Origin: Desulfovibrio aminophilus DSM 12254
GTDB taxonomy: Bacteria; Desulfobacterota; Desulfovibrionia; Desulfovibrionales; Desulfovibrionaceae
DNA length: 54,350 nucleotides
Assembly (NCBI RefSeq): GCF_000422565.1
Contig: NZ_AUMA01000018.1
Coordinates: 1-54,350, forward strand
Direction of reading: 5' to 3'
A program made the translations under genes and the position numbers. The notes under the pieces are model-generated. The model worked only from the letters and a program-made list of their open reading frames with translations, did no database searches and had not been told where the DNA came from. Below are positions 34,811 through 42,756 of the stretch, in pieces (positions within the stretch are counted from its first letter, which is position 1; the number at the start of each line of letters is the position of its first letter).

Positions 34811-35344
34811 TCAAGGCAACAAACGAAACGCCCCGCTATGAACAGCTTCGGCTAATGCGCTCACCATTTCTTCGCGTGACTTTCCATCAACTAAGATGGC
34901 ATGTCGTTCAAGCTCTCCAAGTGAAGAGAGCTGGTTGTGGAGGGCTGCAATAGCTTCTGGAGTAATCGATTCGTCGCCGCGCTCACGGCAGCGCTGAATA
35001 GCATTCTCCAATGATGGACGAAGAACTGCATAGTGGAGCGGAAGAGACAACGCCTTGAACGGCTCCAGAAACCATGGACCGATGATGCCGTCCACTATCA
35101 CAAAATAGCCACCTCTGGCATATCCGGCCGCAGCGTTTGCGAGCACTTCGACGACAACAGAATTTTGCCTATGAGCCTCGGGTAAATAGGGAGGAACCGC
35201 TCCATTCTTAATGAAATGCCAAAAATCATCTGAATGAAGATGAACTTTCGGCGATCCCGTTGTCATAGCCAGAAGCTGTGCGGCCGTGGTCTTCCCCGCG
35301 CCGGGAGTTCCGGTAAGTATAAGGATTTCGCCTTCGTTATCCAT
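34811..35344 (-). CDS. P-loop kinase / zeta-toxin-like nucleotide-binding protein
   Basis: This 177-residue protein begins MDNEGEILILTGTPGAGKTT with a perfect Walker A, followed by HLHSDDFWHFI, AYARGGYFVIVDGIIG and LRPSLENAIQRCRERGD (lid-like). It resembles AAA_33/zeta-toxin and chloramphenicol-phosphotransferase-like kinases. The substrate is unknown. It lies between trbB and copG remnants, where conjugative elements normally have no gene, and is poorer in GC than they are, so it looks like inserted cargo. Confidence 0.75.
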   Translation of the reverse strand: MDNEGEILILTGTPGAGKTTAAQLLAMTTGSPKVHLHSDDFWHFIKNGAVPPYLPEAHRQNSVVVEVLANAAAGYARGGYFVIVDGIIGPWFLEPFKALSLPLHYAVLRPSLENAIQRCRERGDESITPEAIAALHNQLSSLGELERHAILVDGKSREEMVSALAEAVHSGAFRLLP

Positions 35345-35406
35345 GGCGCACCGTTAGCTTGAAGTCTGAGCTTCGTCAACAAGCACGGCTTTCCCAAGCT
35401 TGGATT

Positions 35407-35874
35407 TCATTCAACAGCATCGTCTTGTTCCCACCTTGATGCGCTGTCGTGCTCGAAATCTCGCGAAAGCTCTCTCAGGAACCTGTCACCGGTCGCCAGA
35501 CGCCGGCCGAGATTCTGCAAGAAACCCTCGAACCGCTCTGCTCCTTTCGCCCGGGCAGCGGATTGTGCGGCTCCTGTAAGCGACGGCGTGATGATCATCC
35601 AGAAATGGATGAACTGCGCGACCATCTCGCCGAGGACGGCGAGATATAGGTCGAGCGTGTCGATCTGCCGGCCGAGCTTGTCCAGACGGCGCGACATGGC
35701 CGCTTCGAGTTGGCCGGCGGAATCGCCGGACAGATAGGACATGACGGCCGCCTCCACGATGGCGGATTTCGAGACATTGCGGCGCCGCACCACCGAGCGA
35801 CGCAGCGCCATCGCCTCGATCTGCGGAATAAGCGCGGGGTCGAAATAGAGATTCAGGCGGGTTCTGGTTGCCAT
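35407..35874 (-). CDS. CopG-type ribbon-helix-helix protein of a tra/trb region
   Basis: This 155-residue protein starts MATRTRLNLYFDPALIPQIE with GAGGA upstream of ATG 35874. An N-terminal ribbon-helix-helix (about 1-50, ending KSAIVEAAVMSYL) is followed by helices RRLDKLGRQIDTLDLYLAVL and AKGAERFEGFLQNLGRRLAT. This is the CopG-like gene usually found between traG and trbB in Ti/RP4-type transfer regions. It is intact, although both its neighbours are broken. Confidence 0.8.
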   Translation of the reverse strand: MATRTRLNLYFDPALIPQIEAMALRRSVVRRRNVSKSAIVEAAVMSYLSGDSAGQLEAAMSRRLDKLGRQIDTLDLYLAVLGEMVAQFIHFWMIITPSLTGAAQSAARAKGAERFEGFLQNLGRRLATGDRFLRELSRDFEHDSASRWEQDDAVE

Positions 35875-35884
35875 GGGCGTGTCC

Positions 35885-36036
35885 TCAAAGGTCGATTCCG
35901 TCATCGGGGTTCATCGCCACCTGCCGCGCCACCATCTTCATGCGTTGGCGCATGGCGCGGGCCTTGGCCGCGTCAACATCCGGCTCGTCGTCCAGAAACT
36001 CGAGCTCCTGTTCGGGCGATGCCGGCGTCTGGCGGC
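35885..36036 (-). pseudogene. traG: 3' remnant of traG/virD4 coupling protein gene
   Basis: Only the last 50 or so residues survive (QELEFLDDEPDVDAAKARAM, then RQRMKMVARQVAMNPDDGID and L). This is the typical acidic/helical TraG tail, ten bases before copG as in intact elements. Upstream the homology ends where plus-strand methylase sequence begins, near 36037, marking a recombination junction. Confidence 0.7.
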
Positions 36037-37050
36037 CCTGGTGAGCTGGGGCTTTCTGGCCGCGGGCAGGAAGCTCGAAAGCCTGTTCAAGGCCTCGCTT
36101 CTGGGGGCCGGTGTTCTGGATGCGGTGATCCAGTTGCCGGTCAATCTCATTCCAGGCACCCGCTGGAACCCCGCCCTGCTGGTTTTGGACGCCGAGCGCC
36201 ACGCGGGCGCGCCGGTCCGGCTCCTGGACGCCTCCGGAGGCTTTCACGACCTGCTCAAGGAGCGCGGTCCACCCAGGCGAGGCTCAAAGGCTGGAGGGAA
36301 GTGGCGGGCCTTCTGCGGGAGGGTCGCTCGGATCGCGTCCGCCTCCTCGGGGGTCAAGCATTGGTCCAGGCCGACTGCGACATCACTCCGCGCCGCCATG
36401 TCCGGGACGCCGCGCCCGTGCCCAAGGAAGCCGAGACCAAGCCCCTGCGCCTGCTCGTCCAAGGCATCCGGGGGCAGGCCTGGCCCGGCGCCCGGCGTCT
36501 CGCGCCCGGGGAAACGGTTCCCGAGGAGCACCTCTTCCTTGAGGCCGCCATAAGAGACATCGAGACCGACGGTCTGCTCCGGCGGCCGGTGAAGGGTTCG
36601 GTCTATTCGGGGGCCTTGTCCGAAGCCCAGAGAAGCCAGGTGTTGCGTCCCGGCGACATCCTCTTCTGCTGCAAGGGAGCCGTGGGCAAGGTCGTCCTGG
36701 CGCCCGAGGATTGCGGGCCGAACTGAATCCCCAGCCAGTCGTTCCAGGTGCTCCGGCCCCGCGACGGCGCGGACCCGATCTGCCTCTTCCACCAGCTCCG
36801 GTCGCGGGAGACTCAGGAGCACATCGCCCGGCTCGTCACCGGCGGCATCGTGCCCCAGATCAAGACCGCGGACATGAGCGATCTGCCCCTGCCGACGCTG
36901 TCGCCGGAAGAGGCGGAACGGATACGGCGGGCTCACACGGAGTTGCTGAGCATCGGAAAGGACATGAAGAGGCTGGAACAGAAACGCGATGAACTGCTTG
37001 AGACGATTGTCGCAGCGGATCACGGCGCGCTGAAAACGCCGCGGGGGTAG
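36037..37050 (+). pseudogene. decayed type I methylase/specificity gene (hsdM-hsdS-like)
   Basis: Plus-strand fragments read LLGAGVLDAVIQLPVNLIPG and LLVLDAERHAGAPVRLLDAS (C-terminal part of an N6-adenine methylase). After a frameshift near 36270 come GWREVAGLLREG, a specificity-like domain (LRPGDILFCCKGAVGKVVLA) and DMSDLPLPTLSPEEAERIRR with a coiled-coil end. An in-frame TGA at 36724-36726 stands where the frame otherwise continues (APEDCGPN stop IPSQSFQVL). The N-terminal half, with the NPPY motif, is missing. It cannot make a working enzyme. Confidence 0.75.
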
Positions 37051-37062
37051 CGGCCCGAAACA

Positions 37063-37205
37063 TCACCGCCCGTTCTCGTCCACACCCTCCAGCAAGACGC
37101 CCAGCCCCACGCCGCAGGCATGGGCCAGAACGATCAGATTGAGCAGGCTGACGTTGCGCTCTCGTTCGACAGATTGACTGGGATCCAAGATGCGGCAGGG
37201 AAATT
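37063..37205 (-). pseudogene. fragment of an XRE-type helix-turn-helix regulator
   Basis: The minus strand ends ...SQSVERERNVSLLNLIVLAH then ACGVGLGVLLEGVDENGR and stop. This matches the second half of a Cro/C1 HTH domain (ERERNVSLLNLIVLAHACGV). No start or first helices are found upstream. From here to 37434 I see nothing recognisable. Confidence 0.55.
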
Positions 37206-37434
37206 CATCCGCAGTGAAAATGAAGAGTAGTCCCATGAATCCCTCTGACGCATGACGCCAGAAGAATCCACAGCCCTGAGGTCAGAAGGGTGCCGTCCAG
37301 CCTCCCCGACACCGTCGCCCCAGAGCCTCTCTCGTCTCCAGCTCTGGAACGGAGGACTGTTACGGAGAGCCAGAAGCATCCGCACGACGAGCAGCAGCCT
37401 AGAACAGATTGCGTCTGATCCTTTTCCCATGGAC

Positions 37435-38241
37435 CTATGAGGCCGACCCGCCCCCCATCTCCACGCTGCGATTGAAGGCCACCCGGATCGCATCCATGAT
37501 GTTCCCGCGCACGGCGGCATGATCGAAATGAGCCAAGGCCGCGATGGTTGTACCACGTGGCGCGACGGACATTTCCCTGAGCAGGCTGATATGCAGAGTC
37601 GATTGTTCAGCCATGAGACTCGCGCCTCGGAACATTTTCTTAACCATTCGAGAAGAGCTCTCCCTCTCCAGTCCCAACTCCACTCCAGACTCGATCATGG
37701 TTTCGATGAGATAGAAAATGAACGCCGGTCCCGAACCGATCACTGCGGTAAATACGTCGAACAGCTGTTCAGGCAGGACGTGTACATCACCCGAATATTG
37801 AAACATGGCCTGGACGGCCTGTTTTTGCCTGTCGGTAAGTGCAGGATCATCGAAACATACGGCGGTCACCCCCTCTCCGATCAGGGCAGGGCTGTTGGGC
37901 ATGGTCCGGACGACGGGGCAAATGCCGCCCACGCCGCGCATCAGATCCTTCTGGGTCAGGCCCGCTGCGATGGAAACCAAGCACTTCTCCCGCGTCAAGG
38001 CCGGTACCAGGTCGGGCCATACCGCTTGAGCCTGTTGCGGCTTTACCGCCAGAACGACAAAATCCGATTTATCCGTCAATTCCCGGATGTCGTCACAGGG
38101 AGTGAGCCCTGTTTCCCTCGCCAGCGTCTCCAATTTGCTTCGCGTTTGGTTCAGTCCGAAAACAGTAAAGCCGTCCACGCTCTGAAGCGTTTTGATGATG
38201 GCGGCCCCCATGTTGCCAGTTCCGATGAATCCGACGTTCAT
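37435..38241 (-). CDS. proC: pyrroline-5-carboxylate reductase family protein
   Basis: This 268-residue protein has the NADPH-binding MNVGFIGTGNMGAAIIKTLQ, VVLAVKPQQ, VRTMPNSPALIGEGVTAV and the C-terminal ProC signature (GSGPAFIFYLIETMIESGVE; MSVAPRGTTIAALAHF). It should reduce a cyclic imine, classically pyrroline-5-carboxylate to proline. It is the last gene of a long minus-strand series, 11 bases after lpxB. In this setting it might serve a catabolic cyclic imine rather than proline synthesis. That is inference. Confidence 0.9.
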   Translation of the reverse strand: MNVGFIGTGNMGAAIIKTLQSVDGFTVFGLNQTRSKLETLARETGLTPCDDIRELTDKSDFVVLAVKPQQAQAVWPDLVPALTREKCLVSIAAGLTQKDLMRGVGGICPVVRTMPNSPALIGEGVTAVCFDDPALTDRQKQAVQAMFQYSGDVHVLPEQLFDVFTAVIGSGPAFIFYLIETMIESGVELGLERESSSRMVKKMFRGASLMAEQSTLHISLLREMSVAPRGTTIAALAHFDHAAVRGNIMDAIRVAFNRSVEMGGGSAS

Positions 38242-38252
38242 TTCTCACTTCT

Positions 38253-39362
38253 CTATTGTTGTGCGAGAATCATATCCGCCGCGAATCGGACGCCTCCCGA
38301 AGGGCCGACGGCGTTGCGCAACTCTTGCAACTCGCGACGAATATCCAGCAGCAAATCGCGGTTGTTCAACCAAGCCGCCATTTGCTTGTAATAATTCTCG
38401 GCGGTGGCTCGTTCCTGGAGATATTCCGGGAAGAGTTCCTTATTGAGCAGGATGTTGGTCAGGCTGACCATTTTTGATAGGGCCAATTTGCGCAGGACGT
38501 ATGCGGCAAGGGAATCGATTTTGTAGGCGACTATGGTGGGAGTGCCGATGAGCCCCGTTTCCAGGGTCGCCGTTCCGGATGCGGCCAGGACCAAACCGGA
38601 CCTGCGGATCATCTGGAACCTGTTCTCCGGCTCCACGATGTCCACGGGCAGATCCTCGGGCCAGAACCGCCGCAGGATATCCGCGCCGATGCCCGGGGCC
38701 CGGGCGATGTGAAAAGTCGTTTCGGGCATTTCCCGGTGGATTCTGGCCGCCGCCGCGGCAAATTCCGGCAAGAGGAAGGAGATCTCTTTTTTTCTGCTTC
38801 CCGGCATGATGCCGATGCGATGCGGGTCGGGGCGCAACGCATCCAGGGTCCGAAGGGGAATCATATCCAGGAGCGGGTGCCCGGCATACAGCGTCCGGCA
38901 GCCCCTGCCATGAAAATATCGCGGCTCGAAAGGCAAGGCGCAAAGAGTCGTCCGCACGCATTCCCGCAAGATGTTCAGGCCGCCCTGCCGCCAAGCCCAG
39001 AATTGCGGCGCCATGAAGTAAAACACCGGGATGTGCAAGGCGTGGGCCGCCTTCGCAAGAGGCAGGTTGAAGTCCGGGCAATCCACCATGACGATCACGT
39101 CCGGGCGGTTCCCTTCCCAGAACTTGATGATTTCCCGGCGCAGGCGGAAGATTCCCGGCAGGCCCCGCAAGACGTCGATGAAACCGGCAAAGCATATGCG
39201 GCTCATCGGGAAATGCACATTGGCTCCCCCCCGGGCCATCATCGCCCCCCCCATGCCGCCGATCTCAAGCGACGAGTCGCGCCGGAGCAGTTCGCCGGCC
39301 AGGGCTCCGGCATACATGTCGCCGGAGGCCTCACTGCTGTTTATCCAAACGTTGCGCACCAT
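38253..39362 (-). CDS. lpxB: lipid-A-disaccharide synthase
   Basis: This 369-residue GT19 protein has NSSEASGDMYAGALAGEL, DCPDFNLPLAKAAHAL, YFMAPQFWAWRQGG, GHPLLD, MPGSRKKEISFLLP and ASGTATLETGLIGTPTIVAYK. These are LpxB signatures, and the length is normal. It normally makes lipid A disaccharide at the inner membrane. Its place between an MFS transporter gene and proC, away from lpxA/lpxD/fabZ, is odd and suggests a second copy. A strong hairpin precedes it. Confidence 0.9.
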   Translation of the reverse strand: MVRNVWINSSEASGDMYAGALAGELLRRDSSLEIGGMGGAMMARGGANVHFPMSRICFAGFIDVLRGLPGIFRLRREIIKFWEGNRPDVIVMVDCPDFNLPLAKAAHALHIPVFYFMAPQFWAWRQGGLNILRECVRTTLCALPFEPRYFHGRGCRTLYAGHPLLDMIPLRTLDALRPDPHRIGIMPGSRKKEISFLLPEFAAAAARIHREMPETTFHIARAPGIGADILRRFWPEDLPVDIVEPENRFQMIRRSGLVLAASGTATLETGLIGTPTIVAYKIDSLAAYVLRKLALSKMVSLTNILLNKELFPEYLQERATAENYYKQMAAWLNNRDLLLDIRRELQELRNAVGPSGGVRFAADMILAQQ

Positions 39363-39447
39363 TTCCGTTCATCAACTCCAAGGGGCAATGCGTCGTCGGG
39401 CGTCGGCTCTCGATAGGCGTCCGCTCCCTTCGCCGGGATGTGAAGAG

Positions 39448-39481
39448 GTGATGCCCCCCGACTCAGGCCGGGGGGCATCAC
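39448..39481. terminator. perfect 13-bp hairpin between the MFS gene and lpxB
   Basis: GTGATGCCCCCCG (39448-39460) pairs perfectly with CGGGGGGCATCAC (39469-39481) around an eight-base loop. No T-run follows on the minus strand, so it may be a Rho-type end, an RNA-stabilising hairpin or a REP-like element rather than a simple terminator. Confidence 0.5.
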
Positions 39482-39508
39482 GGTGGCGGGGTATCCCGGA
39501 GGATCTTT

Positions 39509-40858
39509 TTATACCCGGGATATGGAGGGGACTGCCTTGGAGTTTCTCCCCGCGAATTGCGGGGAGGTTTCAGGAGCAAGGGCCTGGCAGACGAGGCCGC
39601 CGATGACCAGCGTCGCGATGCAGCAGGTCAGGGTCACGGTGACTCCATACTGCTCCGTGACGATCGGCAGCATCCAGGTGCCCATGCCGGCGCCGATGCG
39701 GCTGGCGGCGATGGTCAGGCCGACGCCGGAGCCCCGGAGTTCCGTGGGGAAGAGCTCCGGCGGATACAACCACTCGGCGACGATGGAGATGGCCAGGACA
39801 GTGGAGAATGCGCCCAGCAGGATGAGGGCGATGGTGGGAGGCATGCTCCGCCAGACCGTCATCAGGGTCAGGATCGCGGCGGCGCCGTAGAACGTCCAGA
39901 GCAGGAAGGCGCGGCGCGAGATCTTGTCGGCGATCAAAATGCCGATCAAGACGCCGACCATGGTGAACCCGTTGTACATCATCCCGGACGCATGGGGATT
40001 GGCGATGTTCAGCCCTTTGACGACCACCGGCAAGAAGATGGAGATGGCGAAGAACGGAAGCACCTGACAGAGGAAGAAGGTGCAGGAGGTGATGGTGTTC
40101 CGCCACAGTTCAGCGCTGAAGAGCCTGAAGAAGGAGGCGGAAGCGGTCTGTTTCTTTTCCACGGGCAAGCCGTAGTTCGCACCGAGATAGCGGTGGATCA
40201 GGCCCAAGGCCTCATCGCCGCGCTTCTTGGTGAGCATCCAGCCCGGCGACTCCGGGGAGCCCAGGCGCACGAGGAAGGTGAGCAGCGCGAGCACGGACGA
40301 GGAGGCGATGATCCAGCGCCATCCGTTTTCGCCCAGGTCGCCCATGGAGGCGATGAACAAACCGGCGAAGTAGGAGATGATGTAGCCGAATGTCCAGGCA
40401 GCCATCAGCCAGCTCATCATCTTCGTCCGGATCCGTTCGGGGGTCCATTCACTGAGCAACGCGACGCCGATGGTGTAGTCGGCGCCGACGCACATCCCGA
40501 GCAGGAACCGCGCGATGACCAAGTGCAGGGGGTCGGTCAGGAAGAACTGGGCCACGGACAGAGCCAGGCTGAAGACAGCGACCAGCATGTAGGCGCCCTT
40601 TCTTCCCACGCAATCGATGATGATTCCGGTCAGGAGGCTCCCGAGCAGGATGCCGAAGAGCGCGCCCGCGCCGATCAGTCCCATCCAGAATCCGTCCAGT
40701 GCCAGAGCCCCCGTGGCGTAAGACAGGGCGATACCGACGATACCGAGGATATATCCATCGCAAACCTGGCCCATGAAGGTACCGGCCGCGATTTTTTTGT
40801 GAACGGGTGAAAATGGAGCATCTTCAAAACTCATGATTTGTCGTCCCTGAGACGCCAT
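39509..40858 (-). CDS. MFS transporter (metabolite:H+ symporter type)
   Basis: The 449-residue protein has twelve hydrophobic segments and MFS motifs: MGQVCDGYILGIVGIAL, the loop 2-3 signature LLTGIIIDCVGRKGAYM, LSEWTPERIRTKMMSW and the loop 8-9 IADKISRR. The DGY element and PPELFPTELRGSGVGL are typical of the sugar-porter and aromatic-acid/nicotinate symporter branch. The substrate is unknown. ATG at 40858 has GGAGGAGG upstream. It lies 63 bases after the RidA gene. Confidence 0.88.
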   Translation of the reverse strand: MASQGRQIMSFEDAPFSPVHKKIAAGTFMGQVCDGYILGIVGIALSYATGALALDGFWMGLIGAGALFGILLGSLLTGIIIDCVGRKGAYMLVAVFSLALSVAQFFLTDPLHLVIARFLLGMCVGADYTIGVALLSEWTPERIRTKMMSWLMAAWTFGYIISYFAGLFIASMGDLGENGWRWIIASSSVLALLTFLVRLGSPESPGWMLTKKRGDEALGLIHRYLGANYGLPVEKKQTASASFFRLFSAELWRNTITSCTFFLCQVLPFFAISIFLPVVVKGLNIANPHASGMMYNGFTMVGVLIGILIADKISRRAFLLWTFYGAAAILTLMTVWRSMPPTIALILLGAFSTVLAISIVAEWLYPPELFPTELRGSGVGLTIAASRIGAGMGTWMLPIVTEQYGVTVTLTCCIATLVIGGLVCQALAPETSPQFAGRNSKAVPSISRV

Positions 40859-40921
40859 CGCACACCTCCTCCTCAACTATCCGTAATATTTGTAGAACTG
40901 GCATGCCACCCTAAACGCGAA

Positions 40922-41299
40922 TTATTCCTTGAAGGCGATCGCATCCAGCTCCAGCAGGCAGCCATGGGCGATCTCCTTGGCCCCCAGGCACAGCCGAGCC
41001 GGACGGTGGTTCCCCATGAATTCGGCATAGACTTCGTTGAATCCGTCAAAGTCATCCATGCTGGTCAAGAAGACGTTCGTCTTCGCGATGTCCGAAATGT
41101 CGAGCCCGGCGGAGTCCAACACCATCTTGAGGTTGTACAGGGTCTGGAAAGCCTGTTCCTTGATCGTGGTTCCGACCACCTTGCCGCTGACAGGATGAAA
41201 GGGCACCTGTCCACAGATGTAATATGTGTTTCCTGCCTTCACACAATGGCTGTAAGGCCCTACGACTTCGGCGGATCCTTCGGAATTGATGAATTTCAT
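40922..41299 (-). CDS. RidA/YjgF family enamine/imine deaminase
   Basis: This 125-residue protein shows the RidA layout: GPYSHCVKAGNTYYICGQVP, EQAFQTLYNLKMVLDSAGLD, KTNVFLTSMDDFDGFNEVY, and NHRPARLCLGA with the arginine that binds the 2-oxoacid carboxylate. RidA hydrolyses reactive imines or enamines to 2-oxoacids and ammonia. AAGGAG precedes the ATG. Its place next to an FAD amine/amino-acid oxidoreductase fits hydrolysis of that enzyme's imine product. Confidence 0.9.
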   Translation of the reverse strand: MKFINSEGSAEVVGPYSHCVKAGNTYYICGQVPFHPVSGKVVGTTIKEQAFQTLYNLKMVLDSAGLDISDIAKTNVFLTSMDDFDGFNEVYAEFMGNHRPARLCLGAKEIAHGCLLELDAIAFKE

Positions 41300-41392
41300 G
41301 CGACGCTCCTTCAGTGCGAGGCTCCTGCGGGAGGGGCGCCGACTGTGAACGGCGCCCCTCCCATTCGACAGGAGCGGGTTAGGGGTAGGGCG

Positions 41393-42718
41393 TTAGATCT
41401 CTGTTTTGGCGTTGAACTCTTCGTAAAAGAGCCTGGCTTCGGCGCCCATGGTCAAGAAAGGCTCGGGGGGAAGCCGTTTCGGAGTGGAGATTTTTTTGAG
41501 GAAGGCCAGGTTTTCGCTCGGCATGCCGCTGACCCATTCCGCCAGGTAGTAGCCGAGCAGGCTCGTCTTGGCGACGCCCGCGCCTTCGCCGCAGGCTGAG
41601 GCGAACACCGTGGGATGTTTCTGCATCATCAACGGACGGTAGTTCATGGTCATGTTGATCATGCCGCCGTAGATGAATTCAAAATTGACGTGCTTGAGGT
41701 TCGGGTAGCGGTTCTCGTAGGCCTTCCGCAGCTTGGGGATGGCCCGTCTGATACGCTGGTGCGAGGTGGTGAGATCGGTCGCGAAGGAGAACCCGTTGCG
41801 GACGAAGATACGATTGTCGCGGGTGAAGCGGACCGTCGTCCCGGCGGGATGCCCAGCCGTGCATCCCCACGGCTTGACGCCGGCCATCTGGCTCATCTCT
41901 TCGTCGTTCAACCGCCTGGTGAACGCTCCGTACGAAAGCACCGGGCAAAAAACACTCTTCACAATTCCGAATTCTTCGATGAAAGGCCCGCCGGTCACCA
42001 GGACGAATTTCGCGCAAATCTTTCTGCCGTTGCGGAGCACGATGCCCGCCGGCTGCTCCTCATCGATGCGCATCACCGGGCATTCTTCAAAAACATCGAC
42101 ATTCTCAGGCATCACGCTGAACAACCCGCGGAGAACGTCGGCAGGATTGATGAGCACGGTTCCAGAAGTGTACAAGGCCTTTTTGTAGTACCTTGTCCCT
42201 GTGCGGCGATACAGGTCTTCGCCTTCGACCACTTCATATGAACAATTCATCTTCTTGAGTTCAGCGATCTCGTGGTCGATCAGCTTGAAGCTCTTTTCCT
42301 CGGCGCAGCACAAGTACTTTCCGCAGTGATCCCAGTCGACGTCTTCTATTCCCTTTTCCTTGATCGTGTCTTCCATCCATTTGATGATGAACGTGTTCAG
42401 CTCGAAGTACTTTTGGTTCTCCACGAAAGAAGAATTCCCCTGGTCGCCGAAATCGTGAGGAACGTCGATGATGAAACCGGCGTTCTTGCCGCTATCGTTG
42501 TTTCCGATGAGAATCGCCTCGAACACCGCGATCTTCGCATCCGGATGCAGCTCGGCGAGGTGCCGGGCTGCGGCCTGTCCGCCATACCCCGCGCCGACGA
42601 CGATATAATCGTACTCATCCCTGATTTCCGTATGCCTTTTGAACTGATGATGCTTGTAGGCTGACATTTCGAGCCAGCTTTCACCAGTAGTCGTTGGATA
42701 GCGTTTGACGTCTCTCAT
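41393..42718 (-). CDS. FAD-dependent amino-acid/amine oxidoreductase (DAO family)
   Basis: This 441-residue flavoprotein has the dinucleotide fold DYIVVGAGYGGQAAARHLAE at about 37-56, an extended N-terminus (GESWLEMSAYKHHQF) and a C-terminal FAD-binding segment (SACGEGAGVAKTSLLGYYLAEW). The layout is like gamma-glutamylputrescine oxidase (PuuB) and related amine or D-amino-acid dehydrogenases. It probably oxidises a C-N bond to an imine. No signal peptide is seen, so it is cytoplasmic. An internal start at residue 18 is possible. Confidence 0.85.
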   Translation of the reverse strand: MRDVKRYPTTTGESWLEMSAYKHHQFKRHTEIRDEYDYIVVGAGYGGQAAARHLAELHPDAKIAVFEAILIGNNDSGKNAGFIIDVPHDFGDQGNSSFVENQKYFELNTFIIKWMEDTIKEKGIEDVDWDHCGKYLCCAEEKSFKLIDHEIAELKKMNCSYEVVEGEDLYRRTGTRYYKKALYTSGTVLINPADVLRGLFSVMPENVDVFEECPVMRIDEEQPAGIVLRNGRKICAKFVLVTGGPFIEEFGIVKSVFCPVLSYGAFTRRLNDEEMSQMAGVKPWGCTAGHPAGTTVRFTRDNRIFVRNGFSFATDLTTSHQRIRRAIPKLRKAYENRYPNLKHVNFEFIYGGMINMTMNYRPLMMQKHPTVFASACGEGAGVAKTSLLGYYLAEWVSGMPSENLAFLKKISTPKRLPPEPFLTMGAEARLFYEEFNAKTEI

Positions 42719-42756
42719 GGTTCAATCCTTATACTAAAAGTTTGTTCAAATATACT

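Noticed and set aside
36724-36726. in-frame TGA read as selenocysteine
   Set aside because: The position is in a specificity-subunit-like region, the gene is also truncated and frameshifted, and I saw no convincing SECIS-like stem. Decay is simpler.
39545-39566. hairpin CTCCCCGC/GCGGGGAG as terminator
   Set aside because: It lies within the coding end of the MFS gene and has no T-run, so I do not call it a terminator.
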